DNA from: Candidatus Palauibacter rhopaloidicola
GTDB taxonomy: Bacteria > Gemmatimonadota > Gemmatimonadetes > Palauibacterales > Palauibacteraceae
NCBI GenBank assembly: GCA_026914155.1
Contig: JAPPGH010000029.1
Span: forward strand, 40,395-104,394
DNA length: 64,000 nt
Direction of reading: 5' to 3'
Both the position numbers and the translations under genes were made by a program. Below, piece by piece: positions 53,334-62,206 of the stretch (position 1 is its first letter; every line of letters begins with the position of its first letter). The notes under the pieces were generated by a model. That model saw only the letters and a program-made list of their open reading frames with translations. It was not told the origin of the DNA and did no database searches.

Positions 53334-54818
53334 CTAGCGGTCGATCGCCGCCGTCACCTCTCCGATGATGTCGGACAGGTATGCACCGGTGTTTCCGGGG
53401 CTCGGCCCGAGCCGAACGATCACGAGGTCGTAGGACGGGATGATGGCCGTGTACTGTCCCATGAATCCTGCCGCCCAGTAGGCGTCCTCCGGCGCGCGCG
53501 GAAGAGAGCCGCCGCGATTGAGCCAGAACAGCCCGCCGTATTCCAGCGCCTCATCGCCAGGTGCGGGGGTGCTGACGAACTCCACCCAACCCTCCGGGAG
53601 GATGCGGTCGGGCCCGCCCTCGGGCGTCGGCCACACACCGTCCCACAGGTGGAGGAGGCCGAACCTCGCCCAGTCCCACGCGCTCCCGTAGTCGTATCCG
53701 GAGATGATGAAGTTGCCCCAGGCGTCGGTCTCGAGGACGTAGTTCCGAGCCCCGATCCGGTCGAACAGGATGCGCTGGGGGTAGGTGAGCCAGTCCTCGC
53801 CGCGCGCCTCGATTGCCTCCCGCACGATGTGGTTGGCCGTCAGCGGGTCGGAGTTCCGGTAGCGGAAGACGGCGCCCGGAAGCGTGTCCATCGGCTGGTC
53901 GATCGCGTGCTCGAACACGTCGATCCCCTCGAAGTAGATCCGGAAGTGTTCGTTCGTATGCGTCCACGACAGCGAGTCCGTCAGGCCGAGGTTCAGGAAA
54001 TCGAGCCCCGAACTCATGTTCAGAATGTCCCGGACGCGGATCTCCCGGCGCGGATCGCCCTCCCCGTGCCATTCGGGCACGGGCACCGGGTCGTCGAGTC
54101 CGGCGTCGAGGTGACCGGCCTGGATCGCCGCGCCGACGAGAGCGCTCGCGATGCTCTTCCCCTGGGACCACGAAATCTGTGGCGTGTTGCGCGTGAAGCC
54201 GGGCGCGTAGCGCTCCCCGAGGATCTTCCCCGCGTAGATGACGACGAGCGCGCGCGTGTTGTGCTCGGTCTGGGCCATCGTCCAGTCGAGAGCCGCCTCG
54301 AGCGCCGCCATGTCGACCTCCGGAGGCGCTGGGTCGTGGTACGCGCCGACATCGCCGGTCGGCCATGCAGTCGCCGCCGGGTCCGGGCTGAGCCGCTCGA
54401 CCACCTGCGGTTCGAAAATCACATCGTCGAGGTCGACCGGCAGGATCGTGCATCCCTGGTCCCCGTTGTACTCGGCGGAACGGGTACCGAAGTCCGCGCC
54501 CGATACGGAGGCGGTGCGCGTCTCGAAATTCATGTCGTACTCGAAATCGTCCTGCCAGTTGAAAAGTTCGAAGCGCCGGATGTCCTGCGCCACGACCTCC
54601 TCGACGGAACGCTCGTAGTCCCGGCCCACGACGAAGACGCCCGAGCAGATGTGGTGCGCGGCCATGCCCGCGATGTGCGAGCGTTCGTGAGCCGCCTCGT
54701 CGTCCTCGGCCACGGGGCGTAGTTCCCCGCACCCGGCAACGTACGCGGAGACCAGCAGGATGCCGCCCGCCGCCGCACGGATCCGGAATCGATGACGAAT
54801 CCCCGACAGAACCTTCAT
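53334..54818 (-). CDS. Serine hydrolase lipoprotein, beta-lactamase fold (tandem copy 1)
   Basis: A 494-residue close paralogue of the following gene, with lipobox VAGC (C30). It shares the N-terminal conserved region (FVVGRDYERSVEEVVAQD, AEYNGDQGCTILP) and the catalytic S218-Q-G-K221 and YRN motifs. Both copies keep three identical long blocks around the active site (NTPQISWSQGKSIA, MSSGLDFLNLG, DYGSAWDWARFGLLHLW), so both are probably active. Differences cluster in the 140-160 and 275-290 loops, suggesting altered substrates. The leader GGGGGT before ATG 54818 parallels that of copy 2, so the duplication included the ribosome site. It is transcribed divergently from the Spy-like gene. Confidence 0.85.
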   Translation of the reverse strand: MKVLSGIRHRFRIRAAAGGILLVSAYVAGCGELRPVAEDDEAAHERSHIAGMAAHHICSGVFVVGRDYERSVEEVVAQDIRRFELFNWQDDFEYDMNFETRTASVSGADFGTRSAEYNGDQGCTILPVDLDDVIFEPQVVERLSPDPAATAWPTGDVGAYHDPAPPEVDMAALEAALDWTMAQTEHNTRALVVIYAGKILGERYAPGFTRNTPQISWSQGKSIASALVGAAIQAGHLDAGLDDPVPVPEWHGEGDPRREIRVRDILNMSSGLDFLNLGLTDSLSWTHTNEHFRIYFEGIDVFEHAIDQPMDTLPGAVFRYRNSDPLTANHIVREAIEARGEDWLTYPQRILFDRIGARNYVLETDAWGNFIISGYDYGSAWDWARFGLLHLWDGVWPTPEGGPDRILPEGWVEFVSTPAPGDEALEYGGLFWLNRGGSLPRAPEDAYWAAGFMGQYTAIIPSYDLVIVRLGPSPGNTGAYLSDIIGEVTAAIDR

Positions 54819-55012
54819 GCGAACCCCCATTGCCTTGCTGCGGCGGTCGATTGTCTCGTCGCGACTTCGTAGCTGAGCGCATCCGAAGCGTCCGGCGCAA
54901 GGGCCATAACGTTTCCCACGGGCTCCGTGTCGTTCCCAATGAGGAACCCGCGCCTGAAGCAGGGGGAAGTGGGCAGGGGAGCACGGCAGGGGAACAGGCC
55001 GCGGAGCGGGCC

Positions 55013-55045
55013 GGGAACGGGCTGGGAACGGGCAAGGAACAGGCA
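55013..55045. repeat. Three 11-bp tandem repeats upstream of the Spy-like gene
   Basis: GGGAACGGGCT, GGGAACGGGCA and AGGAACAGGCA follow each other in a purine-rich leader, 30 bp before the ATG at 55075. The near-helical period could present a protein-binding face; replication slippage is the simpler explanation. Confidence 0.6.
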
Positions 55046-55074
55046 GAATGGAACGCGGGAAACGGAGGATATCG

Positions 55075-55461
55075 ATGAGAAAAATGATCGGGGCATTCGC
55101 TCTTGTAATGGTCACACTCGCCGCCGCGGCGCCGCTGGAGGCACAGGCTCAGCGGGGAGCGCGCGGCTTCGGCATGAGCCTCGACGACCAGATGACGGCC
55201 CTTACGGAGCGGCTCACCCTGGACGAGGAACAGGTCGTGATGGTCCGCGAGATCCTCGAGACCCAGGCGGAGAGCCGCCGCGAGCGTCTCCAGGGCATGC
55301 GGGGCTCAGGGGACCGGAGCGCGATGATGCAGGCCATGCAGGAACTCCAGCAGGAGACGGAAACCCTGCTGACCGAAGTGTTGAGCGACGAGCAGATGGA
55401 GAAGTACCGGGAATACCTGGCCGAACTTCAGCAGCGGCGCCGGCCTCCGCTCTCCCTCTGA
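55075..55461 (+). CDS. Spy/CpxP-like periplasmic protein
   Basis: A 128-residue protein with a signal peptide ending LEAQAQ (about 1-25), followed by a helical, Gln/Glu/Met/Arg-rich domain. Two LTxxQ-type motifs are present in relaxed form, LTLDEEQVVMVREIL and LSDEQMEKYREYL, as in Spy and CpxP-type stress proteins, which act as periplasmic chaperones or sensors. GGAGG lies 7 bp upstream of the ATG at 55075, which is preferred over an ATG at 55048. No CpxRA-type two-component genes are adjacent. It is a single-gene unit, convergent with the EamA transporter. Confidence 0.75.
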   Translation: MRKMIGAFALVMVTLAAAAPLEAQAQRGARGFGMSLDDQMTALTERLTLDEEQVVMVREILETQAESRRERLQGMRGSGDRSAMMQAMQELQQETETLLTEVLSDEQMEKYREYLAELQQRRRPPLSL

Positions 55462-55474
55462 CCGCGCGGGGCGG

Positions 55475-56473
55475 CTACCTCGAGGCCGGCGCCCGCACGG
55501 TCGCCGGCCTCGGGCCGCCCTTCGGCGCCCGCCCACGCTGCACCAGCACGACGCCCGCCACGATGATCACCGTGCCCGCCAGCATCGGCAGCGTGAACGC
55601 CTCATCCGCCAGCCACCAGCCCAGAAACAGCGCCACGACCGGATTGACGTACGCGTACGTCCCCGCCGCCGCGGGCCGGACGTTGCGCAGGAGCCACATG
55701 TAGGCCGAGAAGGCCACGATCGACCCCATGGCGGCCAGGTAGATCAGCGACAGCCACGACCGCAGCGACACGTCGCCGAGCGACAGGCGGCCAAACTCTC
55801 CCGTCACCAGTCCGATCAGCACGAGGATCAGGCCCCCGGCGGCCATCGTCAGCGCCGTGCCGTAAAGCGGCGGCTGCGGCAGCGCGGCCCGCCGGTTGTA
55901 CATGGAGCCGATGGCCCAGCTGATCGACGCCCCCACGACGACGAGGGCCCCCGCCACCACCTGGTTCGCGCTCGCCCCGCGGATCCCGATGTCCGCCCCG
56001 GAGCTGCTCACGAGGAGCACGACGCCGCCCAGGCCCAGGACGAGCCCGGCGACCTCCAGAGGGCTCGTCGCCTCGCGGTTCGGTCCCAGGCGCGCGATCG
56101 CGACCAGCCACAGCGGCACGGTGGCCACGAGCAGGGCCGTGAGCCCCGAAGGCACGTACTGCGCCGCCCAGCACACGAGTCCGTTGCCGCCCACGACCAT
56201 GAACACGCCCGAGATGGTGGCGGCCCTCCATTCGGAAGGCTTCGGCATCGGCGCGCCCCGACGGCGGGACACGACGGCGAGAACCACACCGGCCGCGAAG
56301 AAACGCATGCCCCCGAGGAAGAACGGCGGGATCGTCTCGACGCCGAAGCGAATCGCCAGGTAGGTCGACCCCCACACCAGGTACACCGCGGCGAACGCCA
56401 GCAGCAGATCTCTGGTGGAAGCGGTGGACCCGGCGGAGCCGGTGGACACGTCGGAAGCGGCGCGCGCGGTCAA
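55475..56473 (-). CDS. EamA-family (DMT) transporter
   Basis: A 332-residue inner-membrane protein with about ten hydrophobic segments in two EamA halves (about 20-155 and 175-310). Typical sequences are VYLVWGSTYLAIRFG in TM1, VPSGLTALLVATVPLWLVA and MGSIVAFSAYMWLL in the second half. EamA proteins export or import metabolites and amino acids; the substrate here is not known. The start is a TTG overlapping the APC stop as TTGA, with no other good initiation site near the family N-terminus. It is the last gene of a minus-strand run M20 peptidase - APC permease - EamA, consistent with peptide breakdown and amino-acid traffic. Confidence 0.85.
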   Translation of the reverse strand: MTARAASDVSTGSAGSTASTRDLLLAFAAVYLVWGSTYLAIRFGVETIPPFFLGGMRFFAAGVVLAVVSRRRGAPMPKPSEWRAATISGVFMVVGGNGLVCWAAQYVPSGLTALLVATVPLWLVAIARLGPNREATSPLEVAGLVLGLGGVVLLVSSSGADIGIRGASANQVVAGALVVVGASISWAIGSMYNRRAALPQPPLYGTALTMAAGGLILVLIGLVTGEFGRLSLGDVSLRSWLSLIYLAAMGSIVAFSAYMWLLRNVRPAAAGTYAYVNPVVALFLGWWLADEAFTLPMLAGTVIIVAGVVLVQRGRAPKGGPRPATVRAPASR

Positions 56474-57861
56474 GCGCGGGTCCGTCGATCACGCGCCCGC
56501 GTGACGGCGTAGATGGCGAGGCCGACCGCGATGAGCCCCAGTCCCAGCCCCGCTTCGAGCGGTCGGTCGCGCAGGATGTAGGCGAGCGTCCAGCCCGTCA
56601 CCGCGAGGAAGACGAGGGGCGTCACCGGATAGCCCCAGGCCCGGTACGGCGCGTCCGCCTCGGATCCGCCGTCCCCGTCCCCGTCCCCGTCGACTTCGTG
56701 TCCCCGCCCGTCCGCGCTCCGGTCCGAGTCCCGGTCCGACGCCTGCCGCCGGCGCAGGAGGAAGACGCCGCCCGCCGCCAGGAACGTGTTGAGGCCCATC
56801 GTGAAGCCCGAGAAGACGAGGATCGTCTCGAACGATTCCGTGAGGATGAAGAGGAGGCTGATCGCGGCCTGGGTGAAGATGGCCACGCCCGGCGTCCCGC
56901 GCGCGTTGATCGAACTCAGGAACCGAAACGTGGGGTAGTCCTCGCCGATCGCGTGGAGGACGCGCGGACCCGCAAGCACCATGGCGCTCACGGTGGAGAC
57001 GAGGAGGAGCGCGAGCGTGATCCCCATCAGGTCGGCCCCGACCGGCCCGAAGATGTACCCTGCCGCGATGTAACCCACCTCGAGCCGTCCCACCATTTCC
57101 TCGATGGGAGCGGCGCGCAGGAAGACGTAGTTGAGTCCGACGTAGAGCAGCATCACGAGCAGTGTTCCGGTCGCCAGCGCGCGGGGGAGCGTCCGCCGCG
57201 GGTCGCGGAGTTCGCCCGTCACGTACGTCGCCGCGTTCCAGCCCGAATACGAGTACGACACGAAGATGAGCGACACGGCGAACCCGGCGGAGAACACACT
57301 CGAGACGCCCTCCGCCGAGGGGCGCACGCCGACGTCCCGGGGGTTCGCGACGAGGGACAGCCCGGCCGCGACGAAGGCGAGGATCAATGCCACCTTGGCC
57401 GTCGTCGACCAGCGCTGAAAGCCGCCCGAGGTGCGGTGCGTGCGGCCATGGACGATCGAGAGCAGCAGGACGAGCCCGACCGCGAGCCACCGGGCGGGCA
57501 GCGCCGGAAAGACGGACGAGAGGTAGGTCCCGAACGTGATCGCGGCCAGCGCCGTGGGGGCGGCGAACCCGATCGTGGCCGAGATCCAGCCCGATACGAA
57601 GCCGGCGGCGGGATGGTAGATGTGCGAGAGGAAGGTGTATTCGCCGCCCGAGCGCCGGATCGTCGATCCCAGTTCGGCGTAGGTGAGGGCGCCGCACACG
57701 GCCGCGACCCCGCCCACGACCCACAGCATCAGCAGCGCGAAGCCGGATCTCAGAGACTCGAGCTGAAACCCGAGGCTCGTGAAGACGCCGGTCCCGATCA
57801 TGTTGGCGACGACGACCGCCGCCGCCGTATGGAGGCCGAACCCGGCCCTTGGAGTCTTCAG
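56470..57861 (-). CDS. APC-family amino acid permease, probable CTG start
   Basis: About 463 residues with 12 predicted membrane segments, including NMIGTGVF in TM1, GGEYTFL, TGELRDPRRTLPRA and PYRAWGYPVTP. The first ATG (57801) would cut off half of TM1. Coding-like sequence continues upstream in frame (FGLHTAAAVVVANMIGTGVF), and family members have this region. The only initiator-like codon upstream is CTG at 57861, beginning LKTPRAGFG. A 17-bp partial duplication with a shared CTGAAGACTC core places a second copy of that sequence on the M20 stop. An acidic Asp/Gly loop lies around 390-415. It probably imports amino acids or polyamines, with M20 peptidase upstream. Confidence 0.78.
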   Translation of the reverse strand: MKTPRAGFGLHTAAAVVVANMIGTGVFTSLGFQLESLRSGFALLMLWVVGGVAAVCGALTYAELGSTIRRSGGEYTFLSHIYHPAAGFVSGWISATIGFAAPTALAAITFGTYLSSVFPALPARWLAVGLVLLLSIVHGRTHRTSGGFQRWSTTAKVALILAFVAAGLSLVANPRDVGVRPSAEGVSSVFSAGFAVSLIFVSYSYSGWNAATYVTGELRDPRRTLPRALATGTLLVMLLYVGLNYVFLRAAPIEEMVGRLEVGYIAAGYIFGPVGADLMGITLALLLVSTVSAMVLAGPRVLHAIGEDYPTFRFLSSINARGTPGVAIFTQAAISLLFILTESFETILVFSGFTMGLNTFLAAGGVFLLRRRQASDRDSDRSADGRGHEVDGDGDGDGGSEADAPYRAWGYPVTPLVFLAVTGWTLAYILRDRPLEAGLGLGLIAVGLAIYAVTRARDRRTRA

Positions 57862-57885
57862 CGGAGTAGAGTCTTCAGGGGATGG
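57852..57885. repeat. Partial 17-bp tandem duplication at the M20/APC junction
   Basis: GAGTCTTCAG recurs at 57852-57861 and 57869-57878 with a 17-bp period. Each copy contains CTGAAGACTC on the minus strand; one copy covers the M20 stop and the other the proposed APC start. Confidence 0.65.
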
Positions 57886-59215
57886 GCTCGGCCAGGCCCG
57901 CCTCGCTCACCAGCAGGAGGAGGTTCGCCTGGATCCCGAGGTGGCCGTCACGGTTGATCCACCATTCGCCGGGCGAGTGGGCCCCGCTCCCGATTCCCCC
58001 GCTCCCGATCGTCACCGCGGGGACGCCGAGGGAGATCGGGATGTTCGAGTCCGTCGACGAACGGGTCAGCGCGGGCACCGCCCCGAACAGGGGCATGACC
58101 GCGATCGCCCGCTCGACAAGGGGATGGTCGTCGGCGACCTCTCCGGAGGGACGGTCTCCGATCTGGTCCAGTTCGAGTTCGATCTCGGGCCCCGCCCGGC
58201 GCAGGGCGTTCTCCTCCGCCAGCGCCCGGCGCATCGCATCCCGGAAGGCGGCGTCGATGCGCGCGAGGCTCTCCTCGCTCTCCGAGCGCATGTCCACTTC
58301 CATCCAGGCCTCGAACGGAATCGCGTTGACCGAGGTGCCGCCACCGAGCCGCCCCACGTTGTAGCTCGTGCGCGGGCCCGATCGCGTGAGGGTGTCGGCC
58401 ACATCCTGGAAATGACGGATCCCGCGGCCCAGCGCATGGGCGGGGCTGGCCAGCCCGAAAGCGCCCCAGGAGTGCCCGCCGGGGCCCCGGAACGTCACGC
58501 GGAAACGATGGGAGCCGAGCCCCTTGTTCACGATCCGGCCCAGTCCCGTGCCGTCGATGTCGATCCAGGTGTGGATGGGGTCCGCGCCCTCGCGAAACAG
58601 GTACTTCATCCCGCGCAGGTCGCCGAGCCCTTCCTCTCCGACCGTCCCGATGAACTGAACGTCCGCCTCGGTCTCGATGCCGGCGGCCTCGAGCGCCCGC
58701 AGCACGGTGAGGACCGCGATGAGGCCGCGCGTGTCGTCGCCGATGCCGGGGGCGAAGAGCGTGTCCCCGCGCTGCGTGACCGTCACGTCGACGTCCGCCG
58801 GGAATACCGTGTCCAGGTGTCCCGACAGCGCCACCGTCCGCCGTTCCCCCTCCGGCGTCCTTCCCCGCGCGCCGCCCCGGCCGTAACGGATCCCGATTGC
58901 GTTGCCCTCCTCGTCGATGAACACGGAGTCGGCCCCGGCCTCACGGAGCCACTCCGCGTAGACCCGCCCGCGCTCGTCTTCCATGAAGGGGGGCGCCGGA
59001 ACTTCCGTGAGTTCGATGAGTTCGCGGATCGTCCTCGGTTCGAGTTCCTCGATGATCCTGAAGGCGCTCCGCACCGCGGGGTGTTCGGCGAGGCGCCGCA
59101 CGTCGTCACCCGGCGCCTGGGCCGCCGCCCCAGCCGGGGCACCCCCGACGATGGCCATGAGAAAGAGGATGGAGACGATGAGTCCGGTGATAGTGCGGGC
59201 ATATGGTGCATACAT
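57875..59215 (-). CDS. Exported M20-family metallopeptidase
   Basis: A 446-residue di-zinc peptidase with a signal-like N-terminus (about 1-33). The metal and catalytic residues are visible: H133-L-D135 in SGHLDTV, the bridging Asp in GIGDDTRG (about 160), E194-E195 in GTVGEEGLGD (general base and ligand), Asp near 219-221 in WIDIDGTG, and a late His in GAHSPGEWW. A dimerisation or lid domain lies between about 230 and 345 (GGHSWGAFG). It resembles peptidase T or ArgE/DapE-type exopeptidases. It is the first gene of a run with an APC permease and an EamA transporter, suggesting coupled peptide hydrolysis and uptake. Confidence 0.9.
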   Translation of the reverse strand: MYAPYARTITGLIVSILFLMAIVGGAPAGAAAQAPGDDVRRLAEHPAVRSAFRIIEELEPRTIRELIELTEVPAPPFMEDERGRVYAEWLREAGADSVFIDEEGNAIGIRYGRGGARGRTPEGERRTVALSGHLDTVFPADVDVTVTQRGDTLFAPGIGDDTRGLIAVLTVLRALEAAGIETEADVQFIGTVGEEGLGDLRGMKYLFREGADPIHTWIDIDGTGLGRIVNKGLGSHRFRVTFRGPGGHSWGAFGLASPAHALGRGIRHFQDVADTLTRSGPRTSYNVGRLGGGTSVNAIPFEAWMEVDMRSESEESLARIDAAFRDAMRRALAEENALRRAGPEIELELDQIGDRPSGEVADDHPLVERAIAVMPLFGAVPALTRSSTDSNIPISLGVPAVTIGSGGIGSGAHSPGEWWINRDGHLGIQANLLLLVSEAGLAEPIP

Positions 59216-59384
59216 GGCGGCTGAGTCTCCTCGAATCGGACCTCTCCGGCGCTCGTCGTCGTCGGCCGCCAGGGGTACGGGATGTCGGTCTCTGGCGGGA
59301 GCCTGCTCTCGAAGAATACCCTCTTCGAACGCATGTCGAAAACGCGGTCTCGCCGAAGGCCCGAGCGCTGGGAGGCGTATTCAG

Positions 59385-60422
59385 GTGAAGTTCAAGGCGA
59401 CGGTGCCAATAGCGAAGCGGCCGCTTCTGGCCGGGCTCGCTCTCGCCGGTGCGGGCTGCGGGGACACCGTGGAGCCGCAGCCGTCGGCGGCGTGCGGCGA
59501 CGCTCCGCTCACGGTGGCGTTCTACGCCTTCTATCCGCCCGTCAGCTACAGCGCGGACGAGGACCCGAACTCTCCCGGGTTCAGTCTGCACATGGGATAC
59601 GAGGCCGACCTCCTCAGCGCGCTCGAAGCCATGCCCGGCACGGGGCTCTCATTCGTACGCCGCCCGATTGCCGACTGGCCCGGAATCTGGCTCCTGCCCG
59701 CGACGTCCGATTTCGACATGGCCGGCGGCGGCATCACGATTCTCGAGTCGCGGACGGTCGACGATGCCGGCACGCCGGCGGTGGCGTTCACGTCCGGCCA
59801 CATCACGTTCCGCCAGTCGCTGCTCGTACGAAGCGAGGACGCCGCGCGGCTCTCTTCCTACGACGCGCTCACGAGCGCGGTGCGCGTGGGCGTTCTTCCG
59901 GGGACGACGGGAGAGGCGCGGCTGCTCCGGATCACGGGAATCGTGGACGGTTCCGGCGTGCTTCGAGCGGGGACGCGCGTGGAGACGCCCGCCGGCACCG
60001 TCGTGGCGGACGGTACGGGCACGTATACGATCACGCCCGCCATGGCATCGCCCGTCCTGCAGGGCCGGACCCGCATTCACCCCCCATCCGACGACATGCC
60101 CGAGGTGGTGTACCTCGGCCGGGAGTCGGGCGAGACGGAATTGTTCGACGCCCTGCGCGACGGACGCATCGACGCCGTGGCCAGCGGGGAGATCCGTGGC
60201 GGCGAGGCCGCGCACACCTCAGGCGGAGCGTTCGTCGTGGCCGCCCGGGACTCTCTCGTCGAGTTCGGAGGGTTCACGCTGGATGCGGAGGACCGCGATC
60301 TGTTGGCCTGCATCGATGCCCGAATCGACTGGCTGACCGACGAACGCCGCACAGGCTTCGCGGATTGGCTCGCCAACCCGTCCGTCTTCCGGCAGCGGGC
60401 CGCCCTTTGGCCCGGCGGGTGA
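59385..60422 (+). CDS. Solute-binding lipoprotein (SBP_bac_3-like)
   Basis: A 345-residue lipoprotein with lipobox AGAGC (C25). The mature part resembles family 3 extracellular solute-binding proteins: LTVAFYAFYPPVSY, GYEADLLSALEAM, FDMAGGGITILESR (the conserved glycine-rich ligand segment) and LFDALRDGRIDAVA. An insert of about 70 residues (about 185-250) interrupts the usual two-lobe order. Such proteins bind amino acids or related compounds. No ABC permease lies beside it, so it may serve a transporter elsewhere or act as a sensor. The GTG at 59385 has GGAGG 9 bp upstream, which excludes the much longer open frame overlapping the M20 gene. Confidence 0.75.
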   Translation: MKFKATVPIAKRPLLAGLALAGAGCGDTVEPQPSAACGDAPLTVAFYAFYPPVSYSADEDPNSPGFSLHMGYEADLLSALEAMPGTGLSFVRRPIADWPGIWLLPATSDFDMAGGGITILESRTVDDAGTPAVAFTSGHITFRQSLLVRSEDAARLSSYDALTSAVRVGVLPGTTGEARLLRITGIVDGSGVLRAGTRVETPAGTVVADGTGTYTITPAMASPVLQGRTRIHPPSDDMPEVVYLGRESGETELFDALRDGRIDAVASGEIRGGEAAHTSGGAFVVAARDSLVEFGGFTLDAEDRDLLACIDARIDWLTDERRTGFADWLANPSVFRQRAALWPGG

Positions 60423-60452
60423 ACGGGTTGCGACAGCAGTAACTCCGAACCG

Positions 60453-61883
60453 TCAGCCGCCGAAGCGGGCGAGGATCCAGTCGGAGATCGTGTCGAGGAA
60501 GCCGTCGACGAAACGCTTCTCGAGCAGCGCGTACTCGGCCGGGGATCCCGTCGTCGCGGCCTGGAAGAGGTGATTGGCGCGCGGGAGCACCTCGACCGTC
60601 ACGTCCGGGTTCCCGGCCAGCGCCTCCTCCAGCGGCGGGCGGTTCTGGTCGGGGAGCACCTGCAGGTCGAGCCCGCCGAAGAGTGCGAGCACCGGCACCC
60701 GCGCGCCCCGCAGACCTTCGGTCGGATCGTACGTGAGAAAGTAGCGGAACCAGGGCGTCTCGACGCGGTCGATCTGCGCGTCGATCTGGCCCTGCACGTA
60801 GGCGTCCACGTCGGAGATCGCCGCGCGCTGCGCTTCGGGCAGGGTCTCGATGCCCTCGCGGATGGCGGCCCCCAGCTCCTCCCGATACGCCTCGAGGCCT
60901 TCACCCGCCTCAAGGGCCGCGAACAGACGGCGCTGGAAGTCGGTATTCCACTCGATGCGGTCCTCGGGCACGCCGCTCGCGCGCTGAATGGCGGCGGACT
61001 GCTCGTACAGGATCTCGGTGCCGGGCACGGTCGAACCGGCCAGCAGCACGGTGAAGCGGACGGCGTCCGAGCGCGAGGCCGCGATCGGCGCCACGATGGC
61101 TCCCTCGCTGTGTCCCACGAGTCCGACGCGCGCGGGATCGACGTCGGGGTGCTCCGAGAGCCGCGCGAGCCCCGCCAGCGCGTCCCCCGCGAAGTCGGAC
61201 GAGGTGGAGCCGGAGACGCTGCCCGTCGAGCCGCCGACCCCGCGGTCGTCGTAGCGCAGGACGGCAATGCCCTGCCGGGTGAGGTGATCGGAGAGGAGGC
61301 GGAAGACGGCGAACCCGGCCACGACCTCATCCCGGTCCTGGGGCCCCGACCCCGTGATCAGGACGACGCCCGGGAACGGTCCCGGCCCCTCCGGCAGCGT
61401 CAGCGTGCCCTCGAGGTGTACGTCGCCGTTCTCGAACGAGACCTCTTCCTCCCGGTACGGGGGCGGCTCTTCCGCCTCCGCTTCCGGAAGATCGTCCCGC
61501 GACACGGAGAACGTGGCGGTCACGACGCCCTGGGTGAATTCGCCCTCGATGGTGTCACCGTCGATGGTGTCACCCGTGAGGGCTCCGTCCCACGCGGCGA
61601 GACCGATCGGGGTTTCGAGTTCGAAGTGCACGCGGTCGTTCTCGTGGGACACGGCGGTGAGAGGAAGATCCATCGCTCCCTGGATGTCCATCGTGGCGGA
61701 GAGCACGCCATCCGCGCGCTCGAAGGTGACCGAGAAGGGCAACTCACCCGTGGGGAGCACGACGGATCCCACCCACCTTCCTTCGACACCGCCGGCTCGG
61801 CCCTCAGTGTCCGCATCCGGCTCCTGCGCCAGCGCCGGAGAGGCCAGCACGCACCCGGCCGCGACGAGCATTCCCGGGACCAC
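60453..61883 (-). CDS. Exported alpha/beta hydrolase with N-terminal beta domain
   Basis: A 476-residue protein with a signal peptide ending PALAQ (about 1-20). Residues about 30-135 form a small beta domain, and the rest is an alpha/beta hydrolase of the dienelactone-hydrolase/dipeptidyl-like type. VVLITGSGPQDRDE is at the oxyanion loop, LVGHSEGAIVAP holds the nucleophile Ser, ALFGGLDLQV follows, and PRANHLF carries the His. It is likely an esterase or peptidase in the periplasm. GAGGAGG lies 7 bp before the GTG at 61883, which begins 2 bp after the YbjQ stop. It is last in an operon of sigma factor, anti-sigma factor and YbjQ, suggesting envelope-stress control. Confidence 0.82.
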   Translation of the reverse strand: MVPGMLVAAGCVLASPALAQEPDADTEGRAGGVEGRWVGSVVLPTGELPFSVTFERADGVLSATMDIQGAMDLPLTAVSHENDRVHFELETPIGLAAWDGALTGDTIDGDTIEGEFTQGVVTATFSVSRDDLPEAEAEEPPPYREEEVSFENGDVHLEGTLTLPEGPGPFPGVVLITGSGPQDRDEVVAGFAVFRLLSDHLTRQGIAVLRYDDRGVGGSTGSVSGSTSSDFAGDALAGLARLSEHPDVDPARVGLVGHSEGAIVAPIAASRSDAVRFTVLLAGSTVPGTEILYEQSAAIQRASGVPEDRIEWNTDFQRRLFAALEAGEGLEAYREELGAAIREGIETLPEAQRAAISDVDAYVQGQIDAQIDRVETPWFRYFLTYDPTEGLRGARVPVLALFGGLDLQVLPDQNRPPLEEALAGNPDVTVEVLPRANHLFQAATTGSPAEYALLEKRFVDGFLDTISDWILARFGG

Positions 61884-61885
61884 GG

Positions 61886-62206
61886 TCAGGCCTCCTCGAC
61901 CTCGACGGCGGAGCCGTAGACCACGATTTCGGCGGTCCCTCCCAGGATGTAGGAGGTGGAGAAGCGGACGCAGAGGATCGCGTTCGCGCCGGCCGCCGCC
62001 GCCTCGGCCTCCATCCGATCGACCGCCTGTTCCCGCGCTTCGGCCATCATCTTCGTGTACTCCTGGATCTCGCCGCCCACGATGGTCTTCAGGCCGGCGA
62101 GAATGTCGCGGCCCAGGTGGCGCGCCCGGATCGTGCTGCCGCGGACGAGGCCGAATTCCTCGACGATCCGGTATCCGGCGAGGTCGTTTCGGGAGGTGAT
62201 GATCAT
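61886..62206 (-). CDS. YbjQ-family (UPF0145) heavy-metal-binding-domain-like protein
   Basis: A 106-residue protein matching the YbjQ/UPF0145 family: an N-terminal GYRIVEEFGLVRGSTIRA, the central helix with YTKMMAEAREQAVDRMEAEA, and C-terminal strands ANAILCVRFSTSYI and EIVVYGSAV. Family proteins form pentameric rings and are sometimes called heavy-metal-binding domains, but their function is unsettled. The ATG at 62206 overlaps the anti-sigma stop as ATGA; a long open frame upstream belongs to another reading frame. Its place between an anti-sigma gene and a hydrolase gene is notable and points to a shared regulon. Confidence 0.85.
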   Translation of the reverse strand: MIITSRNDLAGYRIVEEFGLVRGSTIRARHLGRDILAGLKTIVGGEIQEYTKMMAEAREQAVDRMEAEAAAAGANAILCVRFSTSYILGGTAEIVVYGSAVEVEEA

